This document shows positions 24,867-33,708 of a stretch of DNA of 45,603 bases, in pieces (the stretch's first letter is position 1; each line of letters starts with the position of its first letter). Where the stretch lies: positions 106,783 to 152,385 of the forward strand of contig MEKT01000016.1 in the NCBI GenBank assembly GCA_001767435.1. The letters are read 5' to 3'. A program made the position numbers and the translations under genes. Below the pieces are notes generated by a model, which saw only the letters and a program-made list of their open reading frames with translations, made no database searches and had not been told where the DNA came from. This DNA comes from Acidobacteria bacterium RIFCSPLOWO2_02_FULL_65_29. GTDB taxonomy: Bacteria > Acidobacteriota > Vicinamibacteria > Vicinamibacterales > CAVVIG01.

Positions 24867-26027
24867 TCATCCTGCCAGGTGAACAACGCTCGTCGCGGCC
24901 TCGCCCATCGAGTCCGCCGTCGTGAAATTCATGCCGCTCTCGCGCAGCAGGCGCTTCCCTTCCTCCACGTTGGTGCCTTCCATCCGGATGACGATCGGCA
25001 CCGGGACACCCAGCTCCCTCACGGCGGCAATCACACCCTGGGCGAGCACATCGCAGCGGAGGATGCCGCCGAAGATATTGATGAGCACGGCCTTGACGTG
25101 TGTGTCGGACATCAGGATCTTGAAGGCGTTGCGAATCTGCTCGGCATTCGCCCCGCCCCCAACGTCCAGGAAGTTCGCCGGCTCCCCGCCCGCCAGCTTG
25201 ATGATGTCCATCGTCGCCATCGCCAGGCCCGCGCCGTTGACCATGCAGCCGATGTTGCCGTCGAGATGGATGTAGTTGAGCGAGAACTTCGACGCTTCGA
25301 TTTCGAGCGGGTTCTCCTCGCCGAGGTCGCGCAACTCCTTGATGTCGGGATGGCGGTACAACGCGTTGTCGTCGATGCTCATCTTGGCGTCGAGCGCGAG
25401 CAGATCGCCCGAGGCGGTGACGACCAACGGGTTGACCTCGATGAGCGAGGCGTCAGTGGCCAGAAAGGCACTGTAGAGCGCGGTCATGAGCTTGACGGCC
25501 TTGGTCACCTCCGCGCCGTCGAGACCGATCCCAAAGCCGAGCTGGCGAGCCTCGAACGGCACCAATCCGACGCCCGGCTCGATGTAGACGCGAATGATCT
25601 GCTCGGGCGTCTTCGCGGCGACGTCCTCGATGTCCATGCCGCCGGCCGCGCTCGCCATCATCACGGGCTTGCCCGACGCGCGGTCGAGCACGAGGCTCAG
25701 ATAGAGCTCGCGCGTCATCTGGAGCCCTTCCTCGATGAGCACGCGCGAGACGACGCGACCCTCGGGTCCGGTCTGGTGAGTCACGAGCGTCATGCCCAAG
25801 ATCGTCGCGGCGAGTCTCCCGGCCTCGTCCGGCGACTTCGCGAGCTTGACGCCGCCGCCCTTGCCGCGACCGCCCGCGTGAATCTGCGCTTTCACGACGA
25901 CGACGCTGCCTCCAAGCCGGCGCGCGATGTCGGCGGCGTCGGCGGCGTCGAACGCGACTTCGCCGCGCGGCACCGGGACGCCGTAGCGCGCGAGAATCGC
26001 TTTGGCTTGATACTCGTGGATTTTCAT
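24867..26027 (-). CDS. sucC: Succinyl-CoA synthetase, beta subunit
   Basis: The ATP-grasp beta subunit, 386 aa, typical length. It starts [22 protein letters not shown] and has [58 protein letters not shown] (metal binding), and the C-terminal [19 protein letters not shown] and [10 protein letters not shown] segments. With sucD it makes ATP or GTP from succinyl-CoA, downstream of the kor enzyme. It is divergent from sdhC, with the 206-bp space almost filled by a composite repeat. Confidence 0.96.
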   Translation of the reverse strand: MKIHEYQAKAILARYGVPVPRGEVAFDAADAADIARRLGGSVVVVKAQIHAGGRGKGGGVKLAKSPDEAGRLAATILGMTLVTHQTGPEGRVVSRVLIEEGLQMTRELYLSLVLDRASGKPVMMASAAGGMDIEDVAAKTPEQIIRVYIEPGVGLVPFEARQLGFGIGLDGAEVTKAVKLMTALYSAFLATDASLIEVNPLVVTASGDLLALDAKMSIDDNALYRHPDIKELRDLGEENPLEIEASKFSLNYIHLDGNIGCMVNGAGLAMATMDIIKLAGGEPANFLDVGGGANAEQIRNAFKILMSDTHVKAVLINIFGGILRCDVLAQGVIAAVRELGVPVPIVIRMEGTNVEEGKRLLRESGMNFTTADSMGEAATSVVHLAG

Positions 26028-26040
26028 GGCGACGACTCAC

Positions 26041-26181
26041 GTGGGGCTCCGCCCCACACCCCGGCTCGGTCGCTCGCGGGGACCCTACGCCCCGCGCCGC
26101 TCCCTCGCAGGCGCGCCGTGCGCGCCTAGCCCGTTGTGCGGAAGGAGTACACGATTCTCGTTTCAACCAGCATAACGGGCC
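26041..26181. repeat. Multi-hairpin composite repeat, copy B (sucC/sdhC divergent region)
   Basis: The most compact complete copy, 141 bp: GTGGGGC-TCC-GCCCCAC, the GGGGACC/GCCCCGC section, GGCGCGC-CGT-GCGCGCC, and a terminal stem GCCCGTT...TAACGGGC enclosing GGAAGGAG and CTCGTTTC. It covers most of the region where the divergent sucC and sdhC promoters must lie. TTGCGC (26194-26199) and GCGCAA (26209-26214) form an additional short inverted repeat before sdhC. Confidence 0.85.
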
Positions 26182-26233
26182 AGTGATGCTAGCTTGCGCA
26201 TCCCGTGAGCGCAACAGTAAACTGAATTCCTCC

Positions 26234-26905
26234 ATGCCCTCGCGTCCGCGTTCGCTCGACAGCTCGATCGGCACCAAGCTTCTCGTCGGCTTCACCGGCT
26301 TCCTGCTGTTTCTGTATTTGATCCTTCACATCGGCGGCAACGTGATGGTGTTCCTCGGCCCGGACACCTTCAACGGATACTCGGACCTGCTGCTGAGCAA
26401 CCCGCTGATCATCCCGATCGAAATCGGGTTGGTCATGATCTTTCTGGTCCATATCTACAAGACGGTGGCGATGACGCTGGACAATCGTCGCGCGAGGCCC
26501 GTGAAGTACGCGCGGAAGAAATCAGCGGGCGCACCCAGCCGCAAGTCCGTCGCGTCTTCGACGATGATCGTTTCGGGGCTCTGGCTGCTGCTGTTCATCG
26601 TCATTCACGTCAGAACGTTCAAGTTCGGCCCGGAATACGAAACAGCGAGCGGCGTTCGCGATCTCTACCGGCTGGAGATGGAGAACTTCAGCGACCCGAT
26701 CACGGTGGTCTTCTACCTGATCAGCATGCTGGTCGTCGGCTCGCATCTGTGGCACGGCGCGTCGAGCGCGTTGCAGTCGCTCGGCATCGACAGCCAGACG
26801 TGGACGCCGAGAATTCTCCTTTCGGGGAAGGTGGCGGCCGTCCTCATCGCCGGGGGGTTCATCGTCATCACGGTGTGGGCGTTCTCGCAGGGGGCGCGGA
26901 CATGA
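26234..26905 (+). CDS. sdhC: Succinate dehydrogenase cytochrome b558 subunit
   Basis: The membrane anchor of a type-B succinate:quinone oxidoreductase, with five helices in one 223-residue chain and no separate sdhD. Likely haem ligands include H32 ([19 protein letters not shown]), the His in [18 protein letters not shown], and [15 protein letters not shown], all typical of the b558 family. I start at the ATG at 26234 ([13 protein letters not shown]); the frame is open from 26183, but that part overlaps the repeat boundary. No clear Shine-Dalgarno is present. The stop overlaps the sdhA start by 4 bp. Confidence 0.92.
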   Translation: MPSRPRSLDSSIGTKLLVGFTGFLLFLYLILHIGGNVMVFLGPDTFNGYSDLLLSNPLIIPIEIGLVMIFLVHIYKTVAMTLDNRRARPVKYARKKSAGAPSRKSVASSTMIVSGLWLLLFIVIHVRTFKFGPEYETASGVRDLYRLEMENFSDPITVVFYLISMLVVGSHLWHGASSALQSLGIDSQTWTPRILLSGKVAAVLIAGGFIVITVWAFSQGART

Positions 26906-28815
26906 AGCTGGACGCGAAGAGTCCGTCGGGCCCGATCGCCGGCAGGTGGGACCGCCACAAGTTCGAGATGAAGCTCGTCAACCCGGCCAATAAGCGGAAA
27001 TACACGCTCATCGTGGTCGGGACCGGGCTGGCGGGCGCATCGGCGGCCGCCTCGCTCGGCGAGCTCGGCTACAACGTCCTGAACTTCTGCATCCAGGACA
27101 GTCCCCGCCGCGCGCACAGCATCGCGGCGCAGGGCGGCATCAACGCCGCGAAAAACTACCAGAACGACGGCGACAGCGTGTACCGCCTCTTCTACGACAC
27201 GGTGAAGGGTGGCGACTATCGCTCCCGGGAGTCGAACGTCTATCGGCTCGCTCAGCTGAGCGTCAACATCATCGACCAGTGCGTGGCCCAGGGCGTGCCG
27301 TTCGCGCGCGAGTACGGCGGCCTGCTCGACAACCGATCGTTCGGCGGCGCCCAGGTGTCGCGCACGTTCTACGCGCGCGGCCAGACGGGCCAGCAGCTGC
27401 TTCTTGGCGCCTATCAGTCGTTGATGCGCCAGGTCCACGAAAAAACGGTCACGCTCTTCCCGCGCCGCGAGATGCTCGATCTGGTCCTCGTCGACGGCAA
27501 GGCCCGCGGCATCATCGTCAGAAACCTCACAAACGGGAAGATCGAACGATACGCGGGCGATGCGGTGATTCTCGCCACGGGCGGCTACGGCACGGCCTAC
27601 TACCTCTCGACCAACGCGGTGAACGCGAACGTCACGGCGGCTTGGCGTGCTCACAAGCGCGGGGCCCTCTTCGCCAACCCGTGCTATACGCAAATTCATC
27701 CAACGTGCATCCCCGTGAGTGGCGAACACCAGTCCAAGCTCACTCTGATGAGCGAGAGCCTCAGAAACGACGGCCGCGTGTGGGTGCCGAAGAAGAAGGG
27801 CGATGCGCGTCCACCAGCGCAGATCCCGGAAGCCGAGCGCGACTACTACCTCGAGCGGAAGTACCCGAGCTTCGGGAACCTCGTGCCTCGCGACGTCGCC
27901 TCCCGCAACGCCAAGCAGGTCTGCGACGAAGGCCGCGGCGTCGGCGACAGCAGGCTGTCGGTGTATCTGGACTTCACCGACGCCATCAAGAGGCTGGGCG
28001 TCGACGAGGTGAAGGAGAAATACGGCAACCTGTTTCACATGTACAAGAAGATCACCGACGAGGACGCTTATAGAGTGCCGATGCGCATCTATCCGGCCAT
28101 CCACTACACGATGGGCGGGCTTTGGGTCGATTACAACCTGATGAGCAACGTGCCGGGCCTGCACGTGCTCGGCGAGGCGAATTTCTCGGACCACGGCGCC
28201 AACCGCCTGGGCGCCAGTGCCCTCATGCAGGGCCTCGCCGACGGCTACTTCGTCATCCCGTACACGATTGGGCATTACCTCGCCAGCAGCCCCCTGCCGA
28301 AAGTGACCACCGACCACGATGCGTTCAAGCAGGCCGCCGACAACGCACAGCAAGGCATCAACCGGCTGCTGGCTGTGAAGGGCCATCGCGGCATCCGCGA
28401 GATTCACCGCGAGCTTGGCCGGATTCTGTGGGACGACGTTGGGATGGCGCGCACGGAAGCGAGCCTGAAGCGCGCGCTCGCCGCCATTCCAGGGCTGCGC
28501 GACGAGTTCTGGCACAGCGTGTCGGTGCCGGGCTCGCCCGACAATCTCAACCAGAGCCTTGAATACGCGGGCCGGGTTGCCGATTACCTCGAGTTCGCCG
28601 AGCTCCTCGCGTTTGACGCCTTGGACCGCCGGGAGTCGTGCGGCGGCCATTTCCGCGAGGAAAGCCAGACGCCCGACGGCGAGGCGCTGCGCGACGACGC
28701 GAACTTCACGTACGTCGCTGCCTGGGAGTTCAAGGGCGTGGGACGGCAACCCGAGCTGCACAAGGAGCCGCTCGAGTTCGAGGAAGTGCACCCGACGCAG
28801 CGATCGTACAAGTAG
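26902..28815 (+). CDS. sdhA: Succinate dehydrogenase flavoprotein subunit
   Basis: The FAD-carrying catalytic subunit, 637 aa. It has the Rossmann start [25 protein letters not shown], the flavinylation segment [22 protein letters not shown] (His in HSIAAQGG), [14 protein letters not shown], and the catalytic region with [22 protein letters not shown]. The sequence is of the Bacteroidetes/acidobacterial type-B kind. The ATG at 26902 overlaps the sdhC stop (ATGA). A hairpin (GCGGGACTTTAGTCCCGC) begins one base after its stop codon, and 151 bp of repeats separate it from sdhB, unusual within an sdh operon. Confidence 0.96.
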   Translation: MKLDAKSPSGPIAGRWDRHKFEMKLVNPANKRKYTLIVVGTGLAGASAAASLGELGYNVLNFCIQDSPRRAHSIAAQGGINAAKNYQNDGDSVYRLFYDTVKGGDYRSRESNVYRLAQLSVNIIDQCVAQGVPFAREYGGLLDNRSFGGAQVSRTFYARGQTGQQLLLGAYQSLMRQVHEKTVTLFPRREMLDLVLVDGKARGIIVRNLTNGKIERYAGDAVILATGGYGTAYYLSTNAVNANVTAAWRAHKRGALFANPCYTQIHPTCIPVSGEHQSKLTLMSESLRNDGRVWVPKKKGDARPPAQIPEAERDYYLERKYPSFGNLVPRDVASRNAKQVCDEGRGVGDSRLSVYLDFTDAIKRLGVDEVKEKYGNLFHMYKKITDEDAYRVPMRIYPAIHYTMGGLWVDYNLMSNVPGLHVLGEANFSDHGANRLGASALMQGLADGYFVIPYTIGHYLASSPLPKVTTDHDAFKQAADNAQQGINRLLAVKGHRGIREIHRELGRILWDDVGMARTEASLKRALAAIPGLRDEFWHSVSVPGSPDNLNQSLEYAGRVADYLEFAELLAFDALDRRESCGGHFREESQTPDGEALRDDANFTYVAAWEFKGVGRQPELHKEPLEFEEVHPTQRSYK

Positions 28816-28945
28816 CGCGGGACTTTAGTCCCGCCAGGCAGCGGGGGACTCGGGGCTTGGGACTCGGGATTCGGGGCAAGGTTCAGGGCTCGGGACTCAG
28901 TTCCACAGGATTCGGTTGTAGTGCAGGACTGCAGTCCTGCTCAGG
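28816..28945. repeat. Hairpin and heptad repeats between sdhA and sdhB
   Basis: Two perfect short palindromes of one kind, GCGGGACTTTAGTCCCGC (28817-28834) and GCAGGACTGCAGTCCTGC (28923-28940), flank a GGGACTCGGGATTC heptad array (28845-28900). The hairpin inside ybeY (1840-1860) has the same design. The structure could alter the sdhA:sdhB ratio. Confidence 0.8.
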
Positions 28946-28966
28946 CAGCACGGAGACATCGATTCC

Positions 28967-29710
28967 ATGCGTCTCACCCTCAAGATCTGGCGCCAAGCCG
29001 GCCCGAACGTCGCCGGCCGCCTCGTCGTCTACGCGGCCGACCACGTGTCGCCCGACATGTCGTTTCTCGAGATGCTCGACGTCGTGAACGAAGGGCTCAT
29101 CAAGAAGGGCGAAGACGCGATCGCGTTCGACTCGGACTGTCGCGAAGGCATCTGCGGCATGTGCGGCCTCGTCGTCAACGGCATCCCGCACGGCCCCGAC
29201 CGCGGCACCACGGTGTGCCAGTTGCACATGCGACGTTTCAAGGACGGCGATACGATTACGATCGAGCCCTGGCGCGCGAAGGCCTTCCCGGTCGTGAAAG
29301 ATCTGGTCGTGGATCGGAGCGCGTTCGACCGCATCATCGCGGCCGGCGGATATGTGTCGGTGAACTGCGGCGGCGCGCCCGACGGCAACGCCATCCCGAT
29401 TTCGAAGGACGTCTCCGAGCTGGCGATGGATTCCGCCGCGTGCATCGGCTGCGGCGCGTGCGTGGCGGCGTGCAAGAACGCGTCGGCGCACCTCTTCATG
29501 AGCGCCAAGATTTCCCATCTCGCGCTCCTGCCCCAGGGTCAGGTCGAACGGGCGCGCCGCGTCGTGCAGATGGTCACTCAGGCCGACGCGGAAGGGTTCG
29601 GGAGTTGCTCGAACGAGGGCGAGTGCGAGGCCGTCTGCCCGAAGGAAATCCCGATTTCCAATATCGCGCGGATGACAAGGGAATACCTGCGGGCTGTCGT
29701 TCGAATTTGA
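28967..29710 (+). CDS. sdhB: Succinate dehydrogenase iron-sulfur subunit
   Basis: A 247-residue iron-sulfur subunit. The [2Fe-2S] site is [15 protein letters not shown] with a further Cys in TTVCQLHM; the second cluster motif is [13 protein letters not shown]; and the third is [17 protein letters not shown]. These match type-B SdhB/FrdB. It links FAD in SdhA to haem and quinone in SdhC. The start is the ATG at 28967 with GGAG about 11 nt upstream. The last codons and stop (RI then TGA) merge into the GAGGATTT repeat array, so the array supplies the stop codon. Confidence 0.95.
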   Translation: MRLTLKIWRQAGPNVAGRLVVYAADHVSPDMSFLEMLDVVNEGLIKKGEDAIAFDSDCREGICGMCGLVVNGIPHGPDRGTTVCQLHMRRFKDGDTITIEPWRAKAFPVVKDLVVDRSAFDRIIAAGGYVSVNCGGAPDGNAIPISKDVSELAMDSAACIGCGACVAACKNASAHLFMSAKISHLALLPQGQVERARRVVQMVTQADAEGFGSCSNEGECEAVCPKEIPISNIARMTREYLRAVVRI

Positions 29711-29912
29711 GGATTTGAGGATTTGAGGACTCGAGGATTTGAGGATTTTGCGGGATCTGAGGATTTTGCGGGATCTGAGAATCTGACGATCACCACACCG
29801 CCGCGCCGCTGGGATCTCATCAAAAATTCTCAGATCCCAAATTCTCAGATCCTCAAATCCTCAAAATCCTCCAAATTCTCAAGTCCTCAAATTCTCAAAT
29901 CCTCAAATTCTC
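29705..29912. repeat. Opposed GAGGATTT / AAATCCTC arrays forming a giant hairpin
   Basis: Left arm 29705-29785: tandem 8-nt units GAGGATTT and variants. Right arm 29820-29912: the same units reversed (AAATCCTC). The two arms can pair over most of their length, with a ~35-nt GC-rich centre. It begins in the sdhB stop codon and ends at the stop codon of a converging gene fragment, so both gene ends are capped by the array. Confidence 0.88.
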
Positions 29913-30022
29913 CTATCTGGTTGCCCCGAGTCGCTTGAGCTCCTCCGACCAATTCTGCACGAACACGATCTGGGCGGCGCCAGCCTCGCTGTCGAGTCGG
30001 CCCTCAGACTTCATCACCGCGG
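29913..30022 (-). pseudogene. 3' remnant of a beta-propeller or kinase-propeller protein gene
   Basis: The minus-strand translation ends ...IVFVQNWSEELKRLGATR-stop. NW-x-EELKR followed by a short tail is the usual C-terminus of large acidobacterial Ser/Thr kinase or TolB/WD40-type proteins (inference from familiarity with such tails). Nothing upstream of about 30022 continues the similarity, so only the last ~35 codons remain. 30023-30142 shows nothing I recognise. Confidence 0.4.
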
Positions 30023-30142
30023 GGCGTGCAGATTCTGCAGCACTCTCACGCTCGATCGCCGATTCCCAACGACTTACGGGCTGGCACGCCTCTCGCTTGG
30101 CGACTCCGGGCGCGAGTCTTCACAGAGCCGACGAGGCTACAC

Positions 30143-30334
30143 TTGAGCGACCGGCAGCGAGCGATGTTCACCGACAAACTGCCGGACACGGCCAATGTCG
30201 TGATGGCCGGGACGGTCTTTGGGCAGGCGATCGGCGGCGAGGCGTTCTCCAGAGCCTTGGCGGCCGCCGGCATTGCGCTGTGGGCAGGCTTGATTGCGTC
30301 GAGTTTGTGGCTGACGGGAAGGAGTGTCAAATGA
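30143..30334 (+). CDS. Small membrane protein
   Basis: A 63-residue product starting at TTG 30143 with GAGG 6 nt upstream (an internal ATG at 30164 is the alternative). The N-terminal segment LSDRQRAMFTDKLPDTANVVMAGTVFGQ is amphipathic, followed by one or two helices (AGTVFGQAIGG and ALAAAGIALWAGLIASSLWL). It resembles a set of uncharacterised 60-70-residue bacterial membrane proteins, but I cannot name a function. The stop overlaps the next ATG (ATGA), so the two small proteins are probably made together. Confidence 0.6.
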   Translation: MSDRQRAMFTDKLPDTANVVMAGTVFGQAIGGEAFSRALAAAGIALWAGLIASSLWLTGRSVK

Positions 30335-30585
30335 ACGGCGCCAACACGGGCTACTTCATCGTCTACGGCGGGATTCTGCTGTTCGTCTCCGTCATCTGCG
30401 TCATCGATTCGATCGACCGACGGCGCGAGCGTCGCGAGCAGCCTGTGGCGACAACGCCAAAGTTGGCCCGCCCAATGCCCGCGGATCAATGGCGAGCGCC
30501 GCGGCAAGCGCTCGATCCAACTCGGCGAATCGGGACTCGTCCAGTCGCCCGACAAAACGGGTCAGCGCGGGCTTGGGCAGGCTGA
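30331..30585 (+). CDS. Small single-helix membrane protein, doubtful 3' half
   Basis: Begins MNGANTGYFIVYGGILLFVSVICVIDSIDRRRERREQ: one helix followed by a basic stretch, translationally coupled to the preceding gene. Related small proteins usually end shortly after the basic stretch, at 45-50 residues. Here the frame continues to 84 residues through DNA that encodes, on the other strand, the end of the MazF-like toxin (overlap 30401-30585). The natural stop has probably been lost or the two genes truly overlap tail to tail. Function unknown. Confidence 0.5.
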   Translation: MNGANTGYFIVYGGILLFVSVICVIDSIDRRRERREQPVATTPKLARPMPADQWRAPRQALDPTRRIGTRPVARQNGSARAWAG

Positions 30586-30808
30586 CGAGCTCGTCGCAGT
30601 GCACGCTGCAGTCGTGCCGCAGGCCTTCGTCCGGACCCACTGGAATCTGCGTCGAGAGGCCGTGCCGCGCGAAGTAGACAGGCGCGCAGATCGCGGTCGA
30701 GAACTTCGAGTCGATGAGCACCTGGCGGCTCACGACCAGAAACACCCGAAACGGCCGGGGATTCCGCGCGGCCGGCTTCGACACGCGATAGAAGTCGCCG
30801 CGGGTCAC
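30401..30808 (-). CDS. mazF: MazF/PemK-family toxin
   Basis: A sequence-specific mRNA interferase family. It begins MTRGDFYRVSKPAARNPRPFRVFLVVSRQVLIDSKFSTAICAPV, with the conserved basic/aromatic N-terminus and the VVS and APV strands, then HCDELVSLPKPALTRFVGRLDESRFAELDRALAAALAI, the usual MazF C-terminal helix region. At 135 residues it exceeds the ~110 expected; the extra ~25 residues after DPRALGG look like read-through into converging DNA. The GTG start at 30808 overlaps the antitoxin stop by 4 bp. The toxin should be active as far as sequence shows. Confidence 0.87.
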   Translation of the reverse strand: MTRGDFYRVSKPAARNPRPFRVFLVVSRQVLIDSKFSTAICAPVYFARHGLSTQIPVGPDEGLRHDCSVHCDELVSLPKPALTRFVGRLDESRFAELDRALAAALAIDPRALGGPTLALSPQAARDARAVGRSNR

Positions 30809-31035
30809 GGCTCGACCTGGTAGGCCAGGACATCGTCCGCCTCCGCATTCAGGCGTTTGGCGTGTTGGTTGATCAGCGCAAGGTCTTTCGCATCGGCGGC
30901 GCGGCGGGCGCGCGTGGCCAGCGCTTCGCGAACGAGCCGCTCGATCGTTTCGGATCGGCTCTCCCCTCTCTGGCCCACCCGGCGGACTGTCTTCAGGATA
31001 TCCTCCGATAGTGTGACAGACGTCTTCAGTTTCAT
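30805..31035 (-). CDS. Ribbon-helix-helix antitoxin
   Basis: A 76-residue protein: MKLKTSVTLSEDILKTVRRVGQRGESRSETIERLVREALATRARRAAD has the ribbon (KTSVTLSED) and two helices of an RHH DNA-binding domain, followed by an acidic C-terminal tail (KRLNAEADDVLAYQVEP) suited to binding the toxin. I use the ATG at 31035 with GGAG upstream in place of the ORF start at 31053. TATAGT and TAGTAGTAG just before the ATG may be the -10 box and operator for autorepression. It precedes the toxin with a GTGA overlap. Confidence 0.88.
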   Translation of the reverse strand: MKLKTSVTLSEDILKTVRRVGQRGESRSETIERLVREALATRARRAADAKDLALINQHAKRLNAEADDVLAYQVEP

Positions 31036-31127
31036 ACTACTACTATACTCCACACCCTAATCTAGTCGGCGGGTCCACACGCGCCGCGCCTGGGCGGCTG
31101 AAGGGCGCCTGACCGCGCAGCTGGAAC

Positions 31128-32399
31128 CTACCGAAGGCCGGCGACTGCAAGCAGGATCGCCAGGCTGACGGTGACGCCCTTCACGGCCGACGTCTTGTCC
31201 ACGTCGATGAATTCGTCCAGGGAGTGGCTGCGCCCGCCGCGACCGCCGGCGCCGATCGTGACCGCAGGGATGTCCATGCTGATCGGGATGTTGGAATCCG
31301 TGCTGCTCATCCCGAACGACGGCTTCATGCCGAAGGCCATGATGGCGGCGCTCACGGATTGAATCAGAGGCGAGCTGATCGACGTCTCGCCCGACGGGCG
31401 GTCGCCCATCAATTCCATCTTCACCGCGATTCTGCCCTGGGCCGTGGAACGGCTCAGGTTTTCTTCCTCGACCGCCTCGCGCATCAGCGCCATAAACGTC
31501 TGGGCGAGCTTCTCGAGCTCGGGCCTCGATTCCGACCGCATGTCCACTTCCATCCACGAGGCGAACGGGATCGAGTTGACCGACGTGCCGCCTCCGACGA
31601 CGCCCACGCTGTACGTCGTTTTCGGGGTGGATGGCACGCGCAGCCTCGAGAATCTTCCAATGGCGTTGGCCAGGGCGTACGCGGGGTTCACCAGACCGAA
31701 CGCCCCGTAGCTGTGCCCGCCAGGCCCCGAGAACGTGACCCGGTAGCGTTTGCTTCCCACGCCGCCGTTCGTCAATCGATCGCTCGCGCCACCTTCCATC
31801 GCGATGAACATCTTGATGTCGTTCTTGTAGCGGCCCTGCTGAAACAGGTGCTTCATCCCCCGCAGGTCGCCCGGGCCTTCCTCGCCGACGTTGCCGACAA
31901 AGAGAATGTCGCTCGTCGTCTCGATCGTCGCCGCGTCCATCGCCCGAATCATCGACAGCAGAACAGCGAGACTCCGCGTGTCGTCCCCGATGCCCGGCGC
32001 GGAAAGCACCGTGCCATTCCGCTTCACCTTCACATCGGTTCCTTCGGGAAACACCGTGTCCAGGTGCGCGGAGATGGCGACCAGCGGACCGCCGCCCGCG
32101 CCTTTCCGGATTCCCATCACGTTGCCTGCGGCGTCCATCTCCACGTTGGTCAGGCCGTGGTCGCGGAGCATCTCGAGGTAAACCCTGGCCCTCTTTTCTT
32201 CCTTGAACGGCGGCGCCTCGATTTCCGTGAGCTGGATGATCTCGTTGACGAAGCGGTCGTAGTCCTTCTCGACGACGGCCTGGGCGGCCTTGAACCGTTC
32301 GTGATTGACGATGCGCTGAACCGCCACGTCGGGCGTCTGAGCGGATGCGGCCCGTCCAAGGAGAACCAGCGCGAACGCGGCTGTGGCGGCACCCTTCAT
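31128..32399 (-). CDS. Secreted M20-family metallopeptidase
   Basis: A 423-residue protein with signal peptide MKGAATAAFALVLLGRAASAQ. The M20/M28-type dinuclear zinc site is seen in SAHLDTVFP (His and Asp), GIGDDTRSL (bridging Asp) and GNVGEEGPGDLRG (catalytic Glu). A dimerisation-domain segment FSGPGGHSYGAFGLVNPAYALANAIGRF follows. It resembles tripeptide aminopeptidase/PepT-like exported enzymes; the actual substrate is unknown. TATGAT and AAGGAG lie upstream of the ATG. It is followed by a gap to the antitoxin gene (31036-31127) with nothing notable. Confidence 0.9.
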   Translation of the reverse strand: MKGAATAAFALVLLGRAASAQTPDVAVQRIVNHERFKAAQAVVEKDYDRFVNEIIQLTEIEAPPFKEEKRARVYLEMLRDHGLTNVEMDAAGNVMGIRKGAGGGPLVAISAHLDTVFPEGTDVKVKRNGTVLSAPGIGDDTRSLAVLLSMIRAMDAATIETTSDILFVGNVGEEGPGDLRGMKHLFQQGRYKNDIKMFIAMEGGASDRLTNGGVGSKRYRVTFSGPGGHSYGAFGLVNPAYALANAIGRFSRLRVPSTPKTTYSVGVVGGGTSVNSIPFASWMEVDMRSESRPELEKLAQTFMALMREAVEEENLSRSTAQGRIAVKMELMGDRPSGETSISSPLIQSVSAAIMAFGMKPSFGMSSTDSNIPISMDIPAVTIGAGGRGGRSHSLDEFIDVDKTSAVKGVTVSLAILLAVAGLR

Positions 32400-32581
32400 G
32401 GGCGAAGCTCCTTTCAGTGCGCCCTATCATACCGTTCCGCCGAATCGGCCGTGCCCGTCGCTCGACCGGCACGTCGATCACCAGAGCGAGAGTTCCAGAT
32501 CGATCGCTTCGAAGGGTTGGGCGCGAAGAACCGCCAACCCGGACCACGTGGACACAATCGTCCAGCGGCCGCCCTCCAGCT

Positions 32582-32704
32582 TCAGATTCTCAAATCCTCA
32601 AATCCTCAAATCCTCAGATCCTCAGATCCTCAGATCCTCAGATCCTCAGATCCTCAGATCCTCAAATCCTCAAATCCTCAAATCCTCAAATCCTCAAATC
32701 CTCG
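32582..32704. repeat. Octanucleotide (TCAAATCC/TCAGATCC) array after mdh
   Basis: About 15 tandem 8-nt units, TCAAATCC at both ends and TCAGATCC in the middle, the most regular array in the window. It abuts the mdh stop codon (32705). 32400-32581 carries the peptidase promoter region and no gene. Confidence 0.92.
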
Positions 32705-33631
32705 CTATACCTTGATCACATCGACGAGCTCTTTCACGGCTGCGGCCGACTTCTGCAGCGCGGCGTGTTCCTCGGCCGTCAGCGTGATCTCCATGATCTG
32801 CTCCATGCCGCGGGCGCCGAGCTTCGCGGGCACGCCGACAAAGAGATCGTGGATGCCGTATTCGCCCTGCAGGAACACCGAGCACGGCAAGATCTTCTTC
32901 TTGTCCTTCAGGATGCACTCGACCATTTCAGTCGCCGCCGCGCCTGGCGCGTACCACGCGCTCGTGCCGACCAGTTTCGTGATCTCGGCGCCGCCGTCGG
33001 CCGTCCGCTTACAAATCGCGTCCACGCGATCCTTGGGCATCAACTCGGTGATGGGCACCCCCGCCACGGTCGAATAGCGCGGCAACGGCACCATCGTGTC
33101 GCCGTGGCCGCCCAGCACGAACGCGTGGACGTTCTCGACCGACACGCCGAGCTCCATGGCGATGAAGGTCCGCATACGCGCCGAATCGAGCACGCCGGCC
33201 ATGCCAATGACGCGCTCCCTCGGGAAGCCGCTCAGGCGGTACACGGCCTGGCACATCGCGTCGAGAGGGTTGGCGACTGGCACGATGATGCAGTTGGGCG
33301 AATGCTTCACGACCTCGGCCGTCACCGCCTTCATGATGGCGAAGTTGACGTTGAGCAGGTCGTCGCGGCTCATCCCCGGCTTTCTCGGCACACCAGACGT
33401 GATGACGACGATGTCGGAGTTGGCGGTCTGCGCGTAGTCGGCGCCGCCAATCACACGGCTGTCGGAGCCGGTGATCGGACACGACTCCAGCATGTCGAGG
33501 GCGACGCCCGCCGCCTTCTGGCCGGCGATGTCGACGACCACGACGTCGGCCAATGCCTTGTCGGCGATGCACCGCGCGACCGTGGACCCGACGTTTCCTG
33601 CTCCACCGACGACTGTGACTTTTTTGTTCAT
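32705..33631 (-). CDS. mdh: Malate dehydrogenase
   Basis: NAD-dependent malate dehydrogenase of the lactate-dehydrogenase-like (type III) kind, 308 aa. [19 protein letters not shown] is the nucleotide-binding loop, [17 protein letters not shown] ends strand 2 with the NAD-specific Asp, [13 protein letters not shown] carries the substrate arginines, and [10 protein letters not shown] contains the catalytic His. I start at the ATG at 33631 with GAGGA 7 nt upstream; the frame is open much further only as antisense-like read-through over icd. It follows icd by 77 bp and lies in the same direction. Confidence 0.96.
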   Translation of the reverse strand: MNKKVTVVGGAGNVGSTVARCIADKALADVVVVDIAGQKAAGVALDMLESCPITGSDSRVIGGADYAQTANSDIVVITSGVPRKPGMSRDDLLNVNFAIMKAVTAEVVKHSPNCIIVPVANPLDAMCQAVYRLSGFPRERVIGMAGVLDSARMRTFIAMELGVSVENVHAFVLGGHGDTMVPLPRYSTVAGVPITELMPKDRVDAICKRTADGGAEITKLVGTSAWYAPGAAATEMVECILKDKKKILPCSVFLQGEYGIHDLFVGVPAKLGARGMEQIMEITLTAEEHAALQKSAAAVKELVDVIKV

Positions 33632-33643
33632 CGAGATATCCTC

Positions 33644-33708
33644 AGGCTTTGGGCTTTGAGCTTTGGGCTTTGGGCTTTGGCCAAATCCTAAAGCCGAGAG
33701 CCCAGAGC
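33644..33708. repeat. Heptad (GGGCTTT) array between icd and mdh
   Basis: Tandem 7-nt units GGCTTTG/GGGCTTT at 33645-33681 with a degenerate opposed arm (CTAAAGCC...GAGCCC) at 33688-33708 that abuts the icd stop codon. The arms can pair as a hairpin. Confidence 0.8.

Noticed and set aside
30046-30555. 169-codon minus-strand frame
   Set aside because: It is antisense to the two small membrane proteins, with no similarity and no start signals.
32582-32704. CRISPR-like regular array
   Set aside because: Units are 8 nt and directly adjacent, with no spacers. The other arrays have the same build. No cas genes are present.
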